From Salvia splendens (taxonomy: Eukaryota > Streptophyta > Magnoliopsida > Lamiales > Lamiaceae), in the NCBI RefSeq assembly GCF_004379255.2, contig NC_056053.1, positions 18,968,188 through 19,032,187 of the forward strand: DNA of 64,000 bases. Reading direction: 5' to 3'. This document shows, in pieces, positions 59,101 through 64,000 of the stretch. The notes beneath the pieces were generated by a model. It worked only from the letters and a program-made list of their open reading frames with translations, was not told the DNA's origin and did no database searches. Position 1 is the first letter of the stretch. Every line of letters begins with the position of its first letter. Both the position numbers and the translations under genes were made by a program.

Positions 59101-62100
59101 GAGGGAGACACTTTATGGGGCAAGCAAGGAAGATCTTCCTGGATCGACTAAGGGGATGACGACTGGAGCAGCAGAAAAGAACCCCCTGCCCCAGGAAAAA
59201 GATGTTCCCAAGAAGGAGTTGAAAACACTTCCGCCAGGCCTAAAGTATGCTTACCTTGAGGCGAATGAGACTTTTCCGGTGATTATCAACAGCAACTTGA
59301 TCAAGGAACATGAAGAGGAGCTGCTGAAAGTCATCCGAAGGAACAAGAACGCTATTGGTTGGACACTTTCTGACTTGGTAGGGATTAGCCCTGATCTGTG
59401 CATGCATCACATTCGATTAAATGAAGGAGCGAAACCCTGCAGAGACCCTCAACGCAAATTGAATCCCAATATGAGGGAAGAGGTATTGAAGGAGGTATTG
59501 AAGTTGTTATCCCTAGGAATCATTTATTCCATACCAGACAGTGAATGGGTTAGCCCAGTACACATGGTACCCAAAAAGTCGGGAATCCAGGTTGTCAAGA
59601 ACGACAAGAATGAGTTGGTACCGACCAGGCTAGTCACCGGTTGGAGGATGTGCATTGACTACAGAAAATTGAATGAGGCAACCAAGAGCGTTCATTGACC
59701 AGATGCTGGAGAGATTAGCAGGCAAGCAATATTTCTGTTTCTTGGACGGATATAGTGGGTATTTCCAAATTTACGTGGACCCCGAGGACCAGGAGAAGAC
59801 AACTTTCACGTGTCCGTTCGGAACGTATGCATATCAGAGAATGCCGTTTGGCCTTTGCAATGCACCAGACACTTTTCAACGATGTATGATGAGTATTTTC
59901 TCAGACCTGCTGGAAGATTGCATCGAGATCTTTATGGACGACTTCACTGTATACGGGGATTCATTTGATTCATGTCTGGCGAGCTTGGATGTAGTGCTGA
60001 GAAGATGTCAAGAGAAGCACTTGGTTTTGAATTTCGAGAAATGCCACTTCATGGTCCCTGAAGGAATTGTCCTGGGGCATGTAGTATCGGAAAGGGGCAT
60101 ACAGGTGGACCAAGCAAAAGTGGACGTGATATCAAAACTGCCCCACCCGACAAATCAAAAGGAAGTGAGGGGATTCCTAGGTCACGCAGGATTCTACAGG
60201 AGATTTATAAAGGATTTTGCCAAAATTGCTCAGCCACTCACTCATCTGTTGCATAACGATGTTGAGTTTGTTTTTAATGAGGGGTGCATTAAGGCTTTTC
60301 AGCTGCTGAAGGACAGATTAGTATCTGCCCCCATCATCAGAGCACCTGATTGGGGTTTGCCGTTTGAAATCATGTGCGATGCGAGTGACTATGCAGTAGG
60401 GGCGGTGCTAGGTCAAAGAGTTGACGGAAAAAGTTACGTGATTTTCTATGCGTCAAAAACGCTAAATCAAGCCCAGAAAAATTACGACACCACGGAGAAG
60501 GAAATGTTGGCAGTCGTGTACTCTTTTGAAAAATTCCGACCATATCTGCTCGGGTCGAGGGTGATAGTCTTCACAGATCACGCTGCGATAAAGTACTTAC
60601 TGGCAAAGAAGGAGTCTAAGCCAAGGTTGATCCGATGGGTGTTACTGTTACAGGAGTTTAACTGGGAAGTCAGAGACAAGAAGGGGACGGAGAACAAGGT
60701 GGCTGATCACCTGAGTCGCATTTACCAAGGTGAGACGGATGAAGCAATACCTGATGCGTTCCCGGAAGAACATCTTTATTATTTTAACGATTCTCCTAGA
60801 CCTATCAATTGGGAAGAAGTAATGGCAGCAACAGGTCCAGGAGATGCTGAAAAAAGGAAATGCCAGGCGAATGCAGAGCCATGGTTCGCTGATCTAGCAA
60901 ATTACTTGGTCACTAGAGAAGTGCCCAGTTCCGACGAAATTTCCCGGGCCCAGAAGATGAAATTAAAAAGTGAAGCCAAATACTACTTTTGGGACGATCC
61001 GTATTTGTGGAAAATGGGAGCTGACCAGGTAATTAGGAGATGCATTCCGGAGTGGGAGCAAAGGGATGTGCTGAATCATTGCCATGCTTTAGCTTGTGGG
61101 GGTCACTTTGGACCTAGGAAGACTGCAAGGAAGGTTCTAGACAGTGGTTTCTACTGGCCTACATTACATAAGGATGCATTCGAATTCTGCCAGAATTGTG
61201 AAAGGTGTCAGTAGATTGGAGGAATTTCTAGAAGGGACGAAATGCCACAAGTTCCGGTGATTGTTTGTGAGATTTTCGATGTTTGGGGTATGGACTTTAT
61301 GGGTCCATTTCCATCTTCATATGGGAATACATACATACTTGTGGCGGTGGACTACGTTTCGAAATGGATAGAGGCAAAAGCTACGACCTCCTGCGAAGCT
61401 GTGGAAGTAGCCAAATTTCTGCGGTCTAACATTTTCAACAGGTACGGGATCCCTAGGGCTGTCATCTCAGACCAAGGAACCCATTTTAAGAACCGTACAA
61501 TAGAGGCTCTCATGAAGAAATACGGAGTCCACCATAGGTTGTCTACACCTTATCATCCTCAGTCCAACGGCCAGGCAGAAATATCAAATAGGGAGATAAA
61601 GGCCATTCTCGAAAAAACGGTGAACCCGTCTAGGAAGGATTGGAGTACGAGACTGGATGATGCATTATGGGCTTATAGGACAGCTTATAAGACACCTATT
61701 GGTATGTCACCATATAGGTTGGTATTCGGAAAAATGTGCCACTTACCCGTGGGAATCGAACACAGAGCATACTGGGCGGTCAAAGAGATCAACATGAATC
61801 CGCAGGCTTGTGAAGAAGAGAGGAAGATGCAGCTCCAGGAACTGGAAGAGTTACGGCTTGAGTCTTATGAATCTGCCATGTGGTATAAGGAAAAAATTAA
61901 GCTTTGGCATGATAAAAATCTCCGGGTCAAGGAACTCAGGGTAGGACAGAAAGTCCTTTTGTTTCAATCCAAGCTCAAGTTGATGCCTGGAAAGTTAAAG
62001 TCTAAATGGATTGGGCCTTACATCATCATGGGACTTCGAGCAAACGGAGCAGTTGAAATCCAGGGAAGTGCACCAAATTCCATACCTTTTCTTGTCAATG

Positions 62101-62186
62101 GACATAGGATAAAGGTCTTTAGGGATAGCTCAGAGTTGTGTGTAGTGGACGAAGTGCCACTACGCGCACTCTTTGATATCACCTAA
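56186..62186 (+). pseudogene. Athila gag-pol, broken by a frameshift and a stop
   Basis: The first frame, 56186-59698, holds Gag (PYEFLNEFSKLCGIQKRPND, LKGEANTWLLRLPPDSI), a Gln/Asn/Gly/Pro-rich stretch without a zinc knuckle (about 355-500), a protease with DLGASINVLPLSIY near residue 780 and the start of reverse transcriptase ([15 protein letters not shown]). A small deletion in the RT near 59685 shifts the frame. From about 59685 the second frame runs to 62186 with RT core ([27 protein letters not shown]), RNase H ([26 protein letters not shown]), the zinc-binding HHCC region ([23 protein letters not shown]) and integrase ([43 protein letters not shown]). A TAG at 61212-61214 interrupts the frame just after the HHCC cysteines. 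This copy cannot make a full Pol. Confidence 0.93.
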
Positions 62187-62796
62187 CCAGTCTAGGAAGG
62201 AAGTGTTTTTAAAATATCTCCTGGGTCTAGTAATTAAAAGTTTGACCATACCCTGATCCAGGAAATTTTGAGAACACTTGACAACAATTTTGTAAATATT
62301 TAATTGCTTTCTTTAAATCAAGAAAAATCCAAACAAATAAAAAATTTTATTCTTCCAAAAATATTTTCGAAACACCAGACCCATCGGGAATGTTTTTGAT
62401 GCTGTCATATCCTAGACCCGGGGAGTTTGGCGTTTCATATTTGTTTTTTTTAGTTTGATGTTTTCTTTTAGTGTGTTTTGGCAGAAGGAATTTACTTGAG
62501 CAAGGAATTGTGGGGTAAAAGAGTTTTGGAGGGAGTTGGCACTGGTCCGGATTTCAAAGAGCACTTTATGGGGAGGCGTACGGTCGCTAGCGTCACCACA
62601 TGCACCCGCCTGCAAAAGGAAACTGTCCTCTCCAATGCCTACACTATGATCGGTTTTGGCCTTCTTATTTTTTTCATTACTCATTCTCTCTCCAAATATT
62701 CTATCTCCCAAATCAAAAACCCCAAATTTCAATCTCTCTCTAACCCTAATCTGAAAATTTCGCCCAAGTTCTTTTCAAAATTTTCTGCAGAATACC
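62187..62796 (+). other. Athila spacer between pol and the extra ORF
   Basis: 610 bases without an ORF of note. It ends with a good 3' splice-site sequence, TTTTCTGCAG at 62781-62790, six bases before the ATG of the extra ORF, which suggests expression from a spliced subgenomic RNA. The splice is inferred. Confidence 0.6.
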
Positions 62797-64000
62797 ATGG
62801 ATAACCAACAAGGAACCAGCAGCGCTTCTGGATCCGCCGAGAAGAGTGCGGCGGAGTTCATGAATGAACTATTTCAGAAGTTCGGAGGGGCCGATAAAGC
62901 GATGCAAGCGTTCGCGATGTTTGCAATGGGACAACCCATGCCAGCCGTTCCAACAACCACCGTGACACAACCGGAGGTTGTCGAGACACCACCCACTGCT
63001 GTACAAGAAACCGCACCGGAGGCTACTACCATTATTCCAGAAGAAACCACCTCTGCCCAGGACACAGTCCCAGAAACTGCCACCAGGCCGGAGGACGATG
63101 CAGTGCCCGCCGTTCCAGGATCACCCATTGCGGAGATTCGCGAAGTAGAGACAGATCTGGCCGCGGGACTGACGTTATTGGCCGTAAGTGAACCCAGGTT
63201 AGGTTCTGATTCTCAGAAGGAAACCCCTGTTTTAAAGTTTGGAGGTGATGGTGTTTCAGAGGGAGTAAACCTTGATATTTCTGCTGTGAATTTGGTGGAG
63301 AGTGTTGTTGGGGGGGTAGATGCTCTTGTTGCGGTAGTTGAGGACACCGCTATTACTGTTAGTAGGGTTGAGGGGGAAACCCCTGTTCTGGAGGCGTCTG
63401 TTGAGAGGGATGCCGTTGTTGATGATGATGATGTTCAAGTGGGCGGAGAAGCCCTAAATTCTGAGAAGGATGTAGAAAAGGAAACCCTAGACGTAGTTGG
63501 GGGCGATGAAGCCCAATTTACTGAGGAAGATGTTGATGCGGGAAGGACTCCCGAAAAATCTGTGGGCACTGAAGCCCAACCTGAAGGAAATCTTACGGGG
63601 TTAGAAACCCCTGTTTATATCACGGGGGCAACCCCATTGTTAGCAGAGGAAAGTGGAGCACTCGATTCTGAGGGTGCTCAAGAAACTGTCGATGCAGGAC
63701 TCAACATGATAGTGGATTTAACTGAGGTCTCTGAGGAGGCCGATTCGCAGCTTAATCTAAGGGAAACAAGGAGACGGACACGTCGGAGTATTCTTGATGA
63801 CATTGACGTATCTGCCCAACAAAAGGAAAAGGATACGCTGGACCTAGCGACAGCCGTGTCTGCGCAGGAAGACTCCGCCAGGCCGAGTGGAAGGGAGAGT
63901 GACGAAGAGGGGCGCCGCACGAGGGCTAAGAAGAGGAAAGGGAAACAAATTGCTTCCTCCTCGACCGAGAAGGAGAGGGGGAAATCTACTGAATCCCCAC
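62797..64000 (+). CDS. Athila extra ORF in the env-like position (partial, open at window end)
   Basis: Open for 401 codons from the ATG at 62797 to the last base, with no stop. Starts MDNQQGTSSASGSAEKSAAE, with a short helical segment (FMNELFQKFGGADKAMQAFA). Next is a Thr/Pro/Glu/Val-rich region, then acidic repeats in which EETP/ETPV and GGEA/GDEAQ-like words recur (about residues 130-290). A basic block RRTRAKKRKGKQ near 375-386 could be a nuclear signal. No transmembrane segment or signal peptide is seen in this part. In Athila elements an extra ORF lies here; some have been called env-like on the basis of position. I do not recognise a domain, and the missing C-terminal part may hold one. 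It is much better preserved than gag-pol. Confidence 0.8.
   Translation, partial: MDNQQGTSSASGSAEKSAAEFMNELFQKFGGADKAMQAFAMFAMGQPMPAVPTTTVTQPEVVETPPTAVQETAPEATTIIPEETTSAQDTVPETATRPEDDAVPAVPGSPIAEIREVETDLAAGLTLLAVSEPRLGSDSQKETPVLKFGGDGVSEGVNLDISAVNLVESVVGGVDALVAVVEDTAITVSRVEGETPVLEASVERDAVVDDDDVQVGGEALNSEKDVEKETLDVVGGDEAQFTEEDVDAGRTPEKSVGTEAQPEGNLTGLETPVYITGATPLLAEESGALDSEGAQETVDAGLNMIVDLTEVSEEADSQLNLRETRRRTRRSILDDIDVSAQQKEKDTLDLATAVSAQEDSARPSGRESDEEGRRTRAKKRKGKQIASSSTEKERGKSTESP

Larger units (their letters stand above)
54581..64000 (+). mobile_element. Athila-type Ty3/gypsy retrotransposon (runs off the window)
   Basis: Order: 5' LTR 54581-56080, tRNA-Asp primer site 56083-56100, gag-pol 56186-62186 with two lesions, a spacer, and an extra ORF from 62797 past the window edge. 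The 1.5-kb LTR, the TGGCGCCGTTGCCGGGGA primer site, the absence of a chromodomain and the extra ORF after integrase all fit Athila. The 3' LTR and target duplication are not in the window. Confidence 0.93.

Noticed and set aside
59696..59698. TGA taken as the natural end of an Athila gag protein
   Set aside because: It falls inside the reverse transcriptase, and the RT continues in another frame at once, so it is the result of a small deletion.

Overview
This is a transposon-rich stretch of a plant nuclear genome. The evidence is spliced GT-AG genes, a 24-exon MLH3 mismatch-repair gene, strictosidine synthase-like (SSL) sequences, and plant lineages of LTR retrotransposons and DNA transposons (Athila, Copia, PIF/Harbinger, MULE, Stowaway, Tourist). 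It is a eudicot. I suspect Lamiales from the general look of the sequences but cannot show it from the sequence alone.

Layout. 1-1430: 5' end of a minus-strand Ty3/gypsy element (LTR, primer site, partial gag). 2820-4754, 5679-7668, 8122-10232, 11830-13987 and 35137-36718: five PIF/Harbinger elements. Each carries only one of the two proteins such elements need, either the DDE transposase or the Myb/SANT-like ORF1. 14189-20587: a 6.4-kb MULE with 114-bp TIRs, a perfect 9-bp target duplication, an intact five-exon mudrA-like transposase and a convergent GRF zinc-finger gene. 7920-21410: the remains of one minus-strand SSL gene, split by three of these DNA transposons. 22415-25566: MITEs, a long AT-rich microsatellite and unassigned DNA. 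26088-34033: a second SSL remnant split by a 7.4-kb Copia element that looks young (nearly identical LTRs, uninterrupted gag-pol, matching 5-bp target duplication). 34620-41051: Stowaway MITEs, the fifth Harbinger element, a 2.7-kb solo LTR with a perfect target duplication, a tandem repeat and a hAT-like MITE. 42820-52380: MLH3, the only clearly functional host gene; its 24 exons join in frame to 1238 residues. 53210-54580: a Tourist-like MITE and a Copia remnant. 54581-64000: an Athila element inserted in that remnant, with LTR, tRNA-Asp primer site, gag-pol broken by a frameshift and a stop, and an intact extra ORF that runs off the window.

How it fits together. Two tandem SSL copies have been used as insertion targets, at almost the same codon of the last exon, by unrelated elements. 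The Harbinger set may work as complementary parts (transposase-only plus Myb-only elements) or may be a decaying family. Three of its premature stops are the changes expected from deamination of CHG-methylated cytosine. The MULE is the best candidate for a complete autonomous DNA transposon here, and the Copia element for a recently active retrotransposon.
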